Below are positions 30,393 through 39,665 of a stretch of 39,744 nt of DNA, piece by piece. The notes under the pieces are model-generated. The model was given only the letters and a program-made list of their open reading frames with translations, did not search any database and was not told the DNA's origin. A program made the translations under genes and the position numbers. Positions within the stretch are counted from its first letter, which is position 1. Each line of letters opens with the position of its first letter. Source of the DNA: an uncultured Limosilactobacillus sp. (GTDB lineage: Bacteria > Bacillota > Bacilli > Lactobacillales > Lactobacillaceae); the NCBI GenBank assembly GCA_944327195.1, contig CALVGV010000021.1, positions 1 through 39,744 of the forward strand, written 5' to 3'.

Positions 30393-31220
30393 TCATCCCT
30401 CCGTGATAAATTCAAATGGTTCGGTGTTGACTTGGCTCTGGCTGACAGTTAGCTGCCAGTCGTTTTGCCGGTTCCAGCGCGTAAACAGCTCGGCTAACTT
30501 GGCCGCCGCCAGCACCTCGATGTGGTGGCCCGGGTCGACCATCACCAGTCCGGCCGCCTGGGCGTCCTGGGCGTGGTGGTAGGAGAGGTCGCCGGTGACG
30601 TAGGCGTCGGCCCCGGCGGCAATTGCCCGGGAAATAAAGGACCCGCCGGAACCGCCCAGAATCGCCACCCGCGAAATCGGCTTGGCCCGGTCGTGGGGCG
30701 GCAGAACCAGGCGGACCGCCGGTACCTGGAAGCGGTCCTGGCACCAGGCGGCAAAGGTCCGCGGGGCCATCTTGGCCGGCAGGTCCCCCACCCGGCCCAT
30801 CGCGACGGCCGCCTTGGTGACCGGGTCCTGGCCGGCCGGAACCAGGCCGGTGCAGTTGGTCAGGCCCAACTGGGTCGCCAGCCAGTCGTTCATCCCGCCG
30901 TTGGCCGAGTCGAGGTTGGTGTGGGCCGAGTAGACGGTGATCTGGTGGGCCAGCAGGTCGGCGTACATCGCCTTTTGCGGATCGCGCAAGTCAAGGTCGG
31001 CCGCCGGCTTGAAGATCAGCGGGTGGTGGGAAAAGATGAAGTCGACCCCCTGTTCAACCGCCTCATCGACCACCTCCGGCCGCACGTCGAGGGTCGTCAT
31101 TAGGTGGTGGACCGGCCGCCGCGGGTCCCCCAACTGGAGGCCAACGTGATCCCAGTCCTCCGCCAGGGACGGGCTGGCAAATTGTTCGAAGCGTTCAATG
31201 ATCTCTAAGCCGGTTGTCAT
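30393..31220 (-). CDS. Nif3-like dinuclear metal-binding protein
   Basis: This 275-residue protein has the NIF3/YbgI fold with the expected metal ligands (HHPLIF at about 65-70; YSAHTNLDSANGGMNDWLA; and GDLSYHHAQD near 220). It is the short form, without the PII-like insert of about 100 residues in Bacillus YqfO. The biochemical role is not established (proposed GTP cyclohydrolase-like or metal chaperone). Its start overlaps the trmK stop by 4 bp, the usual trmK-nif3 pairing. Confidence 0.92.
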   Translation of the reverse strand: MTTGLEIIERFEQFASPSLAEDWDHVGLQLGDPRRPVHHLMTTLDVRPEVVDEAVEQGVDFIFSHHPLIFKPAADLDLRDPQKAMYADLLAHQITVYSAHTNLDSANGGMNDWLATQLGLTNCTGLVPAGQDPVTKAAVAMGRVGDLPAKMAPRTFAAWCQDRFQVPAVRLVLPPHDRAKPISRVAILGGSGGSFISRAIAAGADAYVTGDLSYHHAQDAQAAGLVMVDPGHHIEVLAAAKLAELFTRWNRQNDWQLTVSQSQVNTEPFEFITEG

Positions 31221-31912
31221 TGCAATACCCCCTTAATTTCCGCAATTTCCGCCGCAAAGGCCGCCACCTTCCCGGCCGGCGGTTGGGGAGCGGCGGCCAG
31301 CTGGTCGAGGACCGCCTGCAGGCGAGTCAGCTCGCCGGCCCACTTCTCGCGGAAGGCGGCGTTCTTTTCCTCCAGGAGCAGGGGCCCAAAGCGGAGTTCC
31401 CGCTGGTTGTAGCGCACCGGCAAGAGGGTCGCCGTCGCCACCAGGATCTCGTAGACGTGGCCGTCCTCGGCCAGAATCCGCTCGGCCACCAGCTCGTAGT
31501 GGTTGTTCATCAGCCACTCGCGGACCCGCTCGGCCCCAATGTTGGGTTGAAGAATCAGCCGCTGGACCCCGGCCAAGTGCTCCTTGCCCTGCTCCAGGAT
31601 CTTGGCGATCAGGGCGCCACCCATGCCGGCAATCACCACCGTGTCAATCCGGTCGGCCGCCGTGATCGCCGCCAACCCGTCGGCCAGGCGGGGCTGGATC
31701 TTGCCGGTCAGATTGACCCGGGCAATTTCCTCCTTGGCGTTTTCCAGCGGCCCCCGGGTGACGTCGCCGGCAACGGCGAAGGAAATCTTGCCCGCCAGCA
31801 TCAGAGCCGCCGGCAGGTAGGCATGGTCGGTGCCGATGTCGGCCACCCGCGCCCCCTGGGGAACAAATTCGGCCACCGTTGCCAAGCGGTGGGAAAGCTT
31901 TTCTGCATCCAT
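31217..31912 (-). CDS. trmK: tRNA (adenine(22)-N1)-methyltransferase TrmK
   Basis: This 231-residue class I SAM methyltransferase makes m1A22 in tRNA. It shows the SAM motif VADIGTDHAYLP (about 22-33), AGDVTRGPLENA, VVIAGMGGALI and LILQPN, followed by a helical C-terminal region. The start at 31910-31912 aligns with TrmK N-termini (DAEKLSHRLATVAEFVP); earlier in-frame ATGs would add non-family sequence. In many Firmicutes it follows sigA; here it follows the asd terminator instead and has its own -10 (31969-31974). Confidence 0.94.
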   Translation of the reverse strand: MDAEKLSHRLATVAEFVPQGARVADIGTDHAYLPAALMLAGKISFAVAGDVTRGPLENAKEEIARVNLTGKIQPRLADGLAAITAADRIDTVVIAGMGGALIAKILEQGKEHLAGVQRLILQPNIGAERVREWLMNNHYELVAERILAEDGHVYEILVATATLLPVRYNQRELRFGPLLLEEKNAAFREKWAGELTRLQAVLDQLAAAPQPPAGKVAAFAAEIAEIKGVLQ

Positions 31913-31968
31913 TCTCTTCACTACCCTTTCCATCGTAACCCGCGGCTGGTGCCGGGGATTTTGAATCC

Positions 31969-31974
31969 AGTATA
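31969..31974 (-). promoter_or_regulatory. -10 element of the trmK-nif3-pepT-yitT unit
   Basis: TATACT on the minus strand, about 55 bp before trmK. The -35 is weak. Confidence 0.5.
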
Positions 31975-32035
31975 ACAGATTTGCCGGCCCAAACCGACCC
32001 CGTTCTGAAAGCATTTTTCTTTTGGTCGCCAAGGG

Positions 32036-32087
32036 AAAATAAAAAAATTTCCCGGGAAATCCGTTGCGGAAATTTCCCGGGAAATTA
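32036..32087 (-). terminator. Terminator of the lysine/DAP operon
   Basis: 15-bp stem between 32046-32060 and 32072-32086, followed by a long T-tract on the minus strand, just after the asd stop. Each arm is itself the palindrome TTTCCCGGGAAA. Confidence 0.92.
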
Positions 32088-32101
32088 CTTCAATTAAAAT
32101 C

Positions 32102-33154
32102 TTACAAGAGCCCCTGGCGAATCAATTCTTCGGCGTTTTGGACCGCGTTTAGGGCCGCCCCCTTGAGGAGGTTGTCGGCAACCACCCACATGTTGAAGGC
32201 ACCCTTGTTTTCGGCGTCCGGCCGAAGGCGACCAACGTAGGTGTCCCCCGTCCCCTCGGCCTTGAGCGGTTGCGGGTAGACCTGGTGGGCCGGGTCGTCC
32301 TCGACCACCACGCCCGGCGCCGTTTCCAGCACCTTGCGCAGGTCGGCGACGGTGGCCGATTCGTCTTCAACCTGGAAGTAGACCGACTCCCCGTGGCCGA
32401 TCGGCACCGGCACCCGCACACAGGTGGCGGTTACCTTCAGGTCCGCGTCGTCCATGTCGTTCTTCATGATCTTCTTGGTTTCGTGGATCATCTTCCACTC
32501 TTCGTGGGTGTAGCCGTCGTCCTCGAAGACGTCGATCTGTGGCAGAAGGTTGAAGGCCAGCGGGTAGTGCTTCTTGTCCCCCTTGGTTGGCAGGATGTTG
32601 GCCTCCATCGGCTTGCCGGCCAGGTGATCCTTGGCCTGTTGGTAGAACTCGTTGAGGGCCATTTGGCCGGCCCCGGACGCCGCCTGGTAGGTCGAGACGA
32701 TGATCTGCTTGAGCCCAAAGGCCTTGCGGATCGGTTCGAGGGCAACCACCATTTGGATGGTTGAGCAGTTCGGGTTGGCCACGATCCCGTGGTGGTGCTT
32801 AAGTTGGTCGGCGTTGACCTCCGGAACCACCAGCGGCACCTCCGGATCCATCCGGTAAGCACTGGTGTTGTCCACGCAGATCGCCCCGCGCTTGACCGCC
32901 TCCGGCAGGTACTTCTTGGAGGTGGAGCCACCGGCCGAGCTGAGGACCAGGTCGACCCCGTTAAAGGAGTCGGGAGTGGTCTCCTCCACCGTCAGCGTTT
33001 GGCCGCGGAATTCCATTTGTTGGCCGGCCGAGCGGGCACTGGCCAGCAGCTTGACTTCCTTGACCGGGATGCTGGAGGCGGCCAGTTGGGCGACCATCCG
33101 GTGACCGACCGCCCCGGTTGCCCCGAGAATTGCAACGACGTATTCCTTTGCCAT
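32102..33154 (-). CDS. asd: Aspartate-semialdehyde dehydrogenase
   Basis: This 350-residue NADP-dependent enzyme reduces aspartyl phosphate to aspartate semialdehyde, the entry to lysine/DAP, threonine and methionine. It has the Rossmann motif ILGATGAVGHRM (9-20), the active-site cysteine in VANPNCSTIQM (about 129) and VPVPIGHGESVYF. It is the last gene of the operon, 2 bp after patA, with AAGGAAAGG upstream. No aspartokinase gene lies in the window. Confidence 0.96.
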   Translation of the reverse strand: MAKEYVVAILGATGAVGHRMVAQLAASSIPVKEVKLLASARSAGQQMEFRGQTLTVEETTPDSFNGVDLVLSSAGGSTSKKYLPEAVKRGAICVDNTSAYRMDPEVPLVVPEVNADQLKHHHGIVANPNCSTIQMVVALEPIRKAFGLKQIIVSTYQAASGAGQMALNEFYQQAKDHLAGKPMEANILPTKGDKKHYPLAFNLLPQIDVFEDDGYTHEEWKMIHETKKIMKNDMDDADLKVTATCVRVPVPIGHGESVYFQVEDESATVADLRKVLETAPGVVVEDDPAHQVYPQPLKAEGTGDTYVGRLRPDAENKGAFNMWVVADNLLKGAALNAVQNAEELIRQGLL

Positions 33155-33156
33155 AG

Positions 33157-34344
33157 TTATGCTTCCTTTCCTTGGGCCGCCATGTAGGCCTTGATCCGCT
33201 TCATCGCTTCCTTAATCGTTTCCTCATCCGCCGCGTAGGACAGGCGAACGTAGCCTTCCCCGCCGGGGCCGAAGACGCTCCCCGGGATCAGGCCAACCTT
33301 GGCCTCGTGGGCAATTGCCCGGGCAAAGGTAAAGTCGTCGGTCCCGAAGGCCGCCGGGATCTTGGCAAAGACGTAGAAGGCCCCCTCGGGAGTGGCGATT
33401 TCAAAGCCGGCCGCGGTGAGGTCCTTGATCATCAGGTCGCGGCGGTGGTGGTATTCCTCGCGGAAGGCAACCGGGTCATCCTGGCCGTTTTCCAGGGCCT
33501 CGATCGCCGCCGCCTGGGCGGTGTCGTTGATGCAGGTGATCAAGAAGGAGTGCATCTTGGTGATCAGCTTGACCAGCTCGGCCGGGCCGGCCAGGTAGCC
33601 GATCCGCCAGCCGGTCATCGCGTGCGACTTGGACAAACCGGAAATCAGGATCGTCTGTTCCGGAATTTCCTCGACCAGCGAGTAGTGGCGGTGGTCGTAG
33701 GTCAAATCACCGTAGATTTCATCGGAAATCACCAGCAGGTGGTGGCGCTTGATGACCGCGGCCAGGGCAGCCAACTGCTCCTTGTCGTAGGTCCGCCCGG
33801 TTGGGTTGACCGGGAAGTTGAGCAGGAGGGCCTTGACCGGGGCGTTTTCCTCAATCACCTGTTCCAGGCGTTCCGGGGTCAGGATGAAGCCGTCTTCCTT
33901 GGTGTTGACCTCCACCGGCACGGCCCCGTTGTAGCCGATGATCGGGAAGTAGAGGGCGTAACCCGGGGTCGGGATGATCACCTTGTCGCCCGGGTTGAAG
34001 AGGCTGAAGGTGGCCGCCGAGAGGGCCTCGGTTGCCCCGTTGGTGACGATCACTTCGCTGGCCGGGTCGTAGTCGACCTGGTAGCGACGCTTGAGGTCGG
34101 CCGCCACCGCCTGGCGCAAGCGGGGCTTGCCCGCCGCGGTCGTGTAGTGGGAGTCGTTTTGCTTGATGCTTTCAATTGCCGCCTGCTTGATGTGCTCGGG
34201 CACGTCGAAGCCGGGTTCCCCCAGGGTCAACTTGACCAAGTCCGGAATCTGGGAAATTTCCTGGTCGAAGGCGCGAATCATTGCCGGCGGGGTTTGCTGC
34301 AGGGTCTTGTTCCCCATCCCGTGCAGGGTTTGTGCTAGTTCCAT
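33157..34344 (-). CDS. patA: N-acetyl-LL-diaminopimelate aminotransferase (PatA-like)
   Basis: This 395-residue fold-type I PLP aminotransferase has the lysine motif ISGLSKSHAMTGWRIGY (PLP lysine at about 236), NPTGRTYDKEQL and an Arg-containing YVRLSYA segment near the C-terminus. The class alone is not specific, but its place between dapB and asd in an operon with dapD and dapL supplies the transaminase step of the acetyl DAP pathway, matching Bacillus PatA. The start has GAGGAG upstream. It lies 27 bp after dapB. Confidence 0.9.
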   Translation of the reverse strand: MELAQTLHGMGNKTLQQTPPAMIRAFDQEISQIPDLVKLTLGEPGFDVPEHIKQAAIESIKQNDSHYTTAAGKPRLRQAVAADLKRRYQVDYDPASEVIVTNGATEALSAATFSLFNPGDKVIIPTPGYALYFPIIGYNGAVPVEVNTKEDGFILTPERLEQVIEENAPVKALLLNFPVNPTGRTYDKEQLAALAAVIKRHHLLVISDEIYGDLTYDHRHYSLVEEIPEQTILISGLSKSHAMTGWRIGYLAGPAELVKLITKMHSFLITCINDTAQAAAIEALENGQDDPVAFREEYHHRRDLMIKDLTAAGFEIATPEGAFYVFAKIPAAFGTDDFTFARAIAHEAKVGLIPGSVFGPGGEGYVRLSYAADEETIKEAMKRIKAYMAAQGKEA

Positions 34345-34371
34345 GGCACGTTCTCCTCTCTCTCAGTAAGC

Positions 34372-35139
34372 CTACAGAATCTTTTCCAATCCAACCACGA
34401 GCTCGTCCAGGGCGGTCGCCTTTTGGAGGGCCACCTTGACCCCGCTCATGAAGGAGGAGCGGTCAAAGGAGTCCTGGCGAATCGTCAGCGCCTCGCCCGG
34501 GCCACCAAAGAGGACCTGTTCGTGGGCGATGTAGCCCGGCAGGCGAACGGCGTGAACCGCCACCCCGTCAACCTGGGCGCCGAGGGCCCCCGGCACGCTT
34601 TCTTCGCTGACCTGCGGTTGCGGCTGGTCCTGGCGACCGGCGGCAATCAGCTTGGCGGTGGCCAGGGCGGTCCCGGACGGGGCGTCCTTCTTGTCGCCGT
34701 GGTGCATTTCGATCACGTCGGCGTCCGGGAAGTAGGCAGCCGCCTCCTTGGCAAACTTCATCAGCAAGACGGCGCTCATGCCGAAGTTCGGCGCGATCAG
34801 GCCGCCGAGCCCCTTTTGCTTGGCAAGGGCCTGGAGGGCACTGACCTGGTCGCCAGACAAACCGGTGGTGCCGACCACCGGAATGAAGCCGTGGTTGAGG
34901 GCAAAGGTCACGTTCTCGTTGACCGCGCTCGGCACGGTGAAGTCCAGCCAGATGTCGGCCACGCCCTCGTCAATCTCTTCGAGGCTGGTGTAGAGCTTGG
35001 CACCGGCCGGCATTTCGCTTTCGCTTGGTGTGGTCGGGGCCAGACCAGCGGTGATTTCAAAGCCGGCCATCCCGTTGACCAGGGCGGTGGCGTAGCGGCC
35101 CATCGCCCCCGGGTATCCGGCAATTAAAACCTTAGGCAT
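34372..35139 (-). CDS. dapB: 4-hydroxy-tetrahydrodipicolinate reductase
   Basis: This 255-residue enzyme reduces the DapA product to tetrahydrodipicolinate. It has the N-terminal nucleotide-binding motif [12 protein letters not shown] (6-17) and the signature [16 protein letters not shown] with catalytic His and Lys. Length is normal. The start overlaps dapA by 8 bp and uses a GGGGGTGA site inside the dapA end. Confidence 0.96.
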   Translation of the reverse strand: MPKVLIAGYPGAMGRYATALVNGMAGFEITAGLAPTTPSESEMPAGAKLYTSLEEIDEGVADIWLDFTVPSAVNENVTFALNHGFIPVVGTTGLSGDQVSALQALAKQKGLGGLIAPNFGMSAVLLMKFAKEAAAYFPDADVIEMHHGDKKDAPSGTALATAKLIAAGRQDQPQPQVSEESVPGALGAQVDGVAVHAVRLPGYIAHEQVLFGGPGEALTIRQDSFDRSSFMSGVKVALQKATALDELVVGLEKIL

Positions 35140-36061
35140 TCAGGTCACCCCCTAAGTCGAGTGGCAGCGGCTTTTCCAGGGCGTCGGCCGCCAGGCCTAG
35201 TGCCTTGGCCAATTGCTGCTTTTCTTCGCCGTTGAGGGAGGTGATTGGCAGCCGGCAGCCGCCGACTTCAAAGCCCTGGGCATTGAGGACCGCCTTCACC
35301 GGCGACGGCGACGGGAACATGAAGAGGGCCGCCATCTTCGGCGTCAACCAGCGTTGCAGCTTGCCGGCCGTGGCAACGTCGCCCTTGGCCAGGGCGTCGT
35401 ACATTGCCCGCATTTGCGGCAGGTAGACGTGGCCGGCAACCGAAACCACGCCGACCCCACCGATTACCTTGGTGAAGAGGGCCTGGGCGTCTTCGCCGGA
35501 GAAGACGGCGAAGTCGGCCGGCTTGGCCTCGATTAAGGCCTCCATTTCCTCCATGCTTGCGCACTGCTTGACCCCGGCGATGTTCGGGTGCTTTGCCAAT
35601 TCAAGCAGGGTGGCCACTTCCATCTTGACCCCGGTCCGGCCCGGAATGTTGTAGATTACCACCGGTAGCTTGACCTCGTCGGCCACCTTAGTGAAGTGGG
35701 CAATCATCCCCCGCTGGTTCGGCTTGTTGTACGGCGGCACCACAACCAGGGCGGCGTCGATCCCTTCGATGGCCGCCACCTCGTTGGTGAAGGCGATCGT
35801 TTCGGCGGTGTTGTTGCTCCCGGTCCCGGCAATCACCGGTACCCGGCCGGCAACGAAGGCACCAAAGTGTTCGTAGAGGGCCAGCTTTTCGTCGTGGGTC
35901 AAGGTCGGCGTTTCGCCGGTCGTCCCGCCGATCACGAAGCCGGTGGCCCCCTGCTTTAGGAGGTGATCAGTCAGCTTATCGAGGGCCGAGAAGTTGATCT
36001 TCCCCTGGTCATCGAAGGGGGTGATAATCGCTACCATCAAGTCTGCATCTTGTAATTTCAT
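35132..36061 (-). CDS. dapA: 4-hydroxy-tetrahydrodipicolinate synthase
   Basis: This 309-residue TIM-barrel aldolase condenses pyruvate with aspartate semialdehyde. Visible are the [15 protein letters not shown] motif (about 45-59), [15 protein letters not shown] with the catalytic tyrosine (about 134) and the Schiff-base lysine in [11 protein letters not shown]. Length is slightly above the usual 290-295. It starts 1 bp after dapL with AGGAGGAAA. Confidence 0.96.
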   Translation of the reverse strand: MKLQDADLMVAIITPFDDQGKINFSALDKLTDHLLKQGATGFVIGGTTGETPTLTHDEKLALYEHFGAFVAGRVPVIAGTGSNNTAETIAFTNEVAAIEGIDAALVVVPPYNKPNQRGMIAHFTKVADEVKLPVVIYNIPGRTGVKMEVATLLELAKHPNIAGVKQCASMEEMEALIEAKPADFAVFSGEDAQALFTKVIGGVGVVSVAGHVYLPQMRAMYDALAKGDVATAGKLQRWLTPKMAALFMFPSPSPVKAVLNAQGFEVGGCRLPITSLNGEEKQQLAKALGLAADALEKPLPLDLGGDLNA

Positions 36062-36062
36062 T

Positions 36063-37220
36063 TCAATTTTCCTCCTGGTTCATGTGGGCGACCAAGAAAC
36101 CGGTGATGGCCGTCACGCCACGGGCAATCGCGTCCTCATTCGGGGTCAACTTGGCCGAGTGGAGCTGGGCGTCGTCCTCGACCCCCAGCCAAAACATCGT
36201 CCCCGGGAACTTGGCCAACAGGTAGCCAAAGTCCTCCCCGGTCATGGCCGGCGGGGTTTCGATGAAGTTGACGTCCGGGGCGCTTTGCATGTAATCAATG
36301 AACTCGCGGGTCCGGCGCGGTTCGTTTTCGACCGGCCAGTAGCCCCCCTGGTTGAGGGACAGGTTCACCTTGACGCCGAAGCCCAACTCGAGGCCGGCGC
36401 AGAGTTGCTTGATCCGCTCGTCAATGTGTTCAATCATTTCCTGGGTCAACCCGCGGATTGTCCCCTCGATCCGGGCGTGGCCGGCAATCACGTTGCGGAT
36501 CGTGCCGGCCTCGACCTTGCCGAGGGTCAGGACCCCGCTTTGGATCGGGTCGATGTTGCGCGAGACGATCGTTTGCAGTTGGGTGATCAGGCTTGCCATC
36601 GCCACCACAGCGTCGTTGGCCGTTTGCGGGAAGGCGGCGTGGCCGCTCTTGCCCTCGATGTCGATGTTGACCTCGGTCGTCCCGGCAAAGAGGGTCCCCA
36701 TCCGGCAGCCGATCGCCCCGGCGGGCAGGTCCGGGTTGTCGTGGAGGCCGAAGAATTCGTCCGGCTTCCACTTGCCGCTGAAGATCCCCGCTTCGTAGGC
36801 CCGCTTGCCGCCGGCCTCGCTCTCCTCCGCCGGTTGGAAGAAGAAGAGTAGGTTGTCCTTTGGCTGGTGGGCACTGAAGTAGGAGAGAACGCCGAGGGCG
36901 ACCGTCATGTGGATGTCGTGACCGCAGGCGTGCATCACCCCGGGGTGGGTCGAGGCGTAGGGCAGGCCCGTCTCTTCGCTTACCGGCAGAGCGTCAATGT
37001 CGGTACGGTAGCCCACCGTCTTGGTCGGCGCCGTTCCCTTCACCAACACCAGGAGCGCGGTCGGCAGTTTGGCCGGTTCGCGCAGCTCGATGAAGTCAGT
37101 CTGCAGCTCCTTGACCAATTTTAATAGGTAGGCGTGGGTTTCGTGTTCTTCCAGGGCCAGCTCCGGGATCTGGTGGAGGTGGCGGCGAATCTGGATCAGT
37201 TCTTGCTCGTCAAATGCCAT
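36063..37220 (-). CDS. dapL: N-acetyldiaminopimelate deacetylase
   Basis: This 385-residue M20-family metal amidohydrolase removes the acetyl group from N-acetyl-LL-DAP. Motifs include [31 protein letters not shown] (metal-binding Cys/His, about 92-102), [13 protein letters not shown] and the late [10 protein letters not shown]. Family members also act on other N-acyl amino acids; the operon position between dapD and dapA fixes the role. The ribosome site is weak (GGAAG), and it starts 2 bp after dapD, suggesting coupling. The naming follows Lactobacillales usage; the Bacillus homologue is YkuR. Confidence 0.9.
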   Translation of the reverse strand: MAFDEQELIQIRRHLHQIPELALEEHETHAYLLKLVKELQTDFIELREPAKLPTALLVLVKGTAPTKTVGYRTDIDALPVSEETGLPYASTHPGVMHACGHDIHMTVALGVLSYFSAHQPKDNLLFFFQPAEESEAGGKRAYEAGIFSGKWKPDEFFGLHDNPDLPAGAIGCRMGTLFAGTTEVNIDIEGKSGHAAFPQTANDAVVAMASLITQLQTIVSRNIDPIQSGVLTLGKVEAGTIRNVIAGHARIEGTIRGLTQEMIEHIDERIKQLCAGLELGFGVKVNLSLNQGGYWPVENEPRRTREFIDYMQSAPDVNFIETPPAMTGEDFGYLLAKFPGTMFWLGVEDDAQLHSAKLTPNEDAIARGVTAITGFLVAHMNQEEN

Positions 37221-37222
37221 GA

Positions 37223-37936
37223 TTACAGCTTCCGCAGGTCGGCTTCAAGCCCGGTCTTGCTGGTCGTCTTGTCGTCGACGTCCTTGATTACCCGGGCCGG
37301 GACCCCGGCAACCACCTTGCCAGCCGGCACGTCGGCAACCACGACCGCCCCAGCGGCCACGACGGAACCCTTGCCGACGTGGACCCCTTCGATCACGACC
37401 GCGTTGGCCCCGATCAGGACGTCGTCGTCGATCCGGACCGGTTGGGCACTGGCCGGTTCAACCACCCCGGCGAGGACGGTGCCGGCGCCGATGTGGCAGT
37501 TCTTGCCGACGATGGCCCGGCCACCGAGGATGGCCCCCATGTCGATCATCGAGTTGGCGCCGACTTCGGCCCCGATGTTGATCGTGGCTCCCATCATTAC
37601 GACGGCGTTATCGCCGATCAGCACCTGGTCGCGGATGATGGCGCCGGGTTCGATCCGGGCGTTGACTTCCTTCATGTCCAGCAATGGCACGGCCGAGTTA
37701 CGGGCGTTGTTTTCTACCCGCACGCCGGTGAAGTCGTCCTTGTGGGCGTCCAAGAAGGGCTTGACGTCCTTCCAGTCACCAAAGAGCACCCCGGTTTTTC
37801 CTTCCATGAAGGGATCGGTGGCAGCCGGGAAGTCAACCTGGTCCAAGTGGTCCCCCTTGAGGTAGACCTTGACCGGCGTCTTCTTCTCCGCGGTGGCGAT
37901 GTAGTTAATGATTGCTTCTGCATCTAAAGTTGCCAT
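37223..37936 (-). CDS. dapD: Tetrahydrodipicolinate N-acetyltransferase
   Basis: This 237-residue left-handed beta-helix acyltransferase (DapH/DapD acetyl type) has repeated hexapeptides from about residue 95 to 205 ([47 protein letters not shown]). The N-terminal DapH-specific domain (about 1-90) includes [18 protein letters not shown]. It commits lysine/DAP synthesis to the acetyl branch. The start is ATG at 37934-37936 with GAGGAGGAAA. It is separated from lysA by 99 bp containing two inverted repeats. Confidence 0.95.
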   Translation of the reverse strand: MATLDAEAIINYIATAEKKTPVKVYLKGDHLDQVDFPAATDPFMEGKTGVLFGDWKDVKPFLDAHKDDFTGVRVENNARNSAVPLLDMKEVNARIEPGAIIRDQVLIGDNAVVMMGATINIGAEVGANSMIDMGAILGGRAIVGKNCHIGAGTVLAGVVEPASAQPVRIDDDVLIGANAVVIEGVHVGKGSVVAAGAVVVADVPAGKVVAGVPARVIKDVDDKTTSKTGLEADLRKL

Positions 37937-37969
37937 AATTTCCTCCTCAACACTTGAAACGTGATACAC

Positions 37970-38023
37970 TGTGAAACCTTATTATTTCACATTTTGCCGA
38001 AAATTAAACCGGTTCCGGCAAAA
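37970..38023 (-). other. Two inverted repeats in the lysA-dapD intergenic region
   Basis: One dyad is TTTTGCCG/CGGCAAAA (37992-38023, 16-nt loop), just after lysA. The other is TGTGAAA-N8-TTTCACA (37970-37991). Neither is followed by a T-tract, so full termination is not expected; they may serve as a processing or stability hairpin and an operator-like site. Function is inferred only from symmetry. Confidence 0.45.
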
Positions 38024-38035
38024 ATTTACTTAATT

Positions 38036-39346
38036 TTATCCTTGGTAATCGCGGTCGTTTCGAACCAGGTCGGCGTACTGCTCGCGCTTGACCACCAACT
38101 GGCTCTTGCCCTTTTCAACGAAGACCACCGCCGGCCGCGGGTTGCGGTTGTAATTGGAGGCCATCGCAAAGCCGTAGGCCCCGGTATCGAGCATTGCCAG
38201 AACGTCCCCCGGGGCTGTGGCAGGCAGGTTCTGGTGGGCGCTCAGCAAGTCGCCGGACTCGCAGTACTTGCCGGCAATCCGCACCGTCTCCACCGCCTCG
38301 GCCAGCGGGGCCTTGGCGAGGACCGTCTCGTACTCGGCCTGGTAGAGGGCCGGGCGGATGTTGTCGCCCATCCCGCCGTCGACCGCCACGTAGGGCAGGT
38401 AGCCGGGGATCTCCTTGCGGCTGCCGACGGTGTAGAGGTTGTAGCCGGCCGGGCCAACCAGGGAGCGGCCGGGCTCGATCCAGATTGCCGGCAGGGGCAG
38501 GTTGGCCGCGGCGGCCTCTCGCTTGATCTCGTCGACGATCGTGGCCACGAAGTCCTCGGGGGCCTTTGGCTGGTCGGCGCTGACGTAGCGGATGCCGAAG
38601 CCGCCGCCGACGTTGATGATCTTGGGAAGGTAGTCAAACTGGTCGCGGAAGGTCACCGCCACCTCGACCAGCTTCTTGGCGACCCCGGCAAAGCCGGCGA
38701 CGTCGAAGATCTGCGAGCCGATGTGGGCGTGGAGGCCTTCCACCTGCAGGAAGGGGTCGGCCAGGGCCTGCTTGAGGGCGGTGGCCGCCTGCCCCGAGGC
38801 CAGGTCGAAGCCGAACTTGGAGTCGACCTGACCGGTCTGGATGTACTCGTTGGTGTGAGCGGTGATCCCCGGGGTCAGGCGCAAGAGGATCGGCTGGTGC
38901 TTGCCGGCGGCCCGGGCGACCTGGCTGAGGAGGGTCAGCTCGTGGAAATTATCGACCACGATCATCCCCACCCCGGCCTGGAGGGCCTGTTCCAGTTCGG
39001 CCTGCGACTTGTTGTTGCCGTGAAAGCTTACCTGGCTCATCGGAAAGCCGGCCTGCTGGGCGGTATAGAGCTCGCCGCCCGACACCACGTCGACGTGGGC
39101 GCCCTCTGCTGCCATCACCTGGTAGATCGCCTTGATCGACAGGGCCTTGCTGGCAAAGGAAACCGCGTAGTCGACCCCGGCCCGCTCGAAGACCGCCTTG
39201 AAGCGGCGGACCTGGTCGCGGATCTTGGCGACGTCGTAGGCCACCAGGGGGGTCTGGTACTGGCTGGCAAGGTCAAGGCTATCGACGCCGCCGATGGTCA
39301 GGTGGCCGGCGGCGTTGGTGGTCAGTGGTTGGCTGGTTTGTTGCAT
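38036..39346 (-). CDS. lysA: Diaminopimelate decarboxylase
   Basis: This 436-residue fold-type III PLP enzyme converts meso-DAP to lysine. The PLP lysine is in YAVSFASKALSIKAIY (about 67), followed by HIGSQIF, NVGGGFGIRY, EPGRSLVGPAGY and the substrate Cys motif YCESGDLL (about 347-354). It is the first gene of the operon, directly behind the lysine riboswitch. The start is ATG at 39344-39346 with AAGGGGAGGAG; the longer frame reads into the riboswitch terminator. Its presence shows lysine itself, not only cell-wall DAP, is made. Confidence 0.96.
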   Translation of the reverse strand: MQQTSQPLTTNAAGHLTIGGVDSLDLASQYQTPLVAYDVAKIRDQVRRFKAVFERAGVDYAVSFASKALSIKAIYQVMAAEGAHVDVVSGGELYTAQQAGFPMSQVSFHGNNKSQAELEQALQAGVGMIVVDNFHELTLLSQVARAAGKHQPILLRLTPGITAHTNEYIQTGQVDSKFGFDLASGQAATALKQALADPFLQVEGLHAHIGSQIFDVAGFAGVAKKLVEVAVTFRDQFDYLPKIINVGGGFGIRYVSADQPKAPEDFVATIVDEIKREAAAANLPLPAIWIEPGRSLVGPAGYNLYTVGSRKEIPGYLPYVAVDGGMGDNIRPALYQAEYETVLAKAPLAEAVETVRIAGKYCESGDLLSAHQNLPATAPGDVLAMLDTGAYGFAMASNYNRNPRPAVVFVEKGKSQLVVKREQYADLVRNDRDYQG

Positions 39347-39370
39347 AATCTCCTCCCCTTCTGCACGGAA

Positions 39371-39404
39371 TATTAAAAGCCCCGAAGCATGCGCTCCGGG
39401 GCTT
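39371..39404 (-). terminator. Lysine riboswitch expression-platform terminator
   Basis: 12-bp stem AAGCCCCGGAGC/GCTTCGGGGCTT with loop GCAT followed by TTTTAATATT on the minus strand, 30 bp before lysA. Confidence 0.92.
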
Positions 39405-39424
39405 ACCAAGAATTCCTTGAATAA

Positions 39425-39602
39425 GATCGATAGCGCACCGCGGGCCCTAATTGTCCCGCGACAGTCCGGGGGATCTTATCCCCCGCCCCAGCGCGGTCGG
39501 CCTTCCCTGGCCCACCGGCTTCGGCGACCTCCCCTTTGGCAATTCTTCTTCGTTCGGGAATAACTCCAAATTGCTACTCTTGTCGGTCGCGCCTCTTCGA
39601 AT
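39425..39602 (-). promoter_or_regulatory. Lysine riboswitch (L-box)
   Basis: The minus strand contains L-box landmarks in order: AGAGGCGCGACC, AAGAGTAG, GGAG, AAGGGGAGGTCGCCGAAG, GGGCC/GGCC arms, ACTGTCG and the closing GCGGTGCGCTATC. With the downstream terminator it would repress the whole lysA-asd operon when lysine is plentiful. Confidence 0.92.
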
Positions 39603-39609
39603 TGTTGCT

Positions 39610-39638
39610 AGTGTATAATCATTTATCTCTGCCGTCAA
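39610..39638 (-). promoter_or_regulatory. Promoter of the lysine/DAP operon
   Basis: Minus strand: -35 TTGACG (39633-39638), a 17-bp spacer and -10 TACACT (39610-39615), immediately upstream of the riboswitch. Confidence 0.65.
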
Positions 39639-39665
39639 GCTTTTTGTTTTTGAAGTATCTGTCAA

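Noticed and set aside
39447-39665. 72-codon minus-strand open frame before lysA
   Set aside because: It lies across the lysine riboswitch and promoter; conserved RNA blocks explain the sequence.
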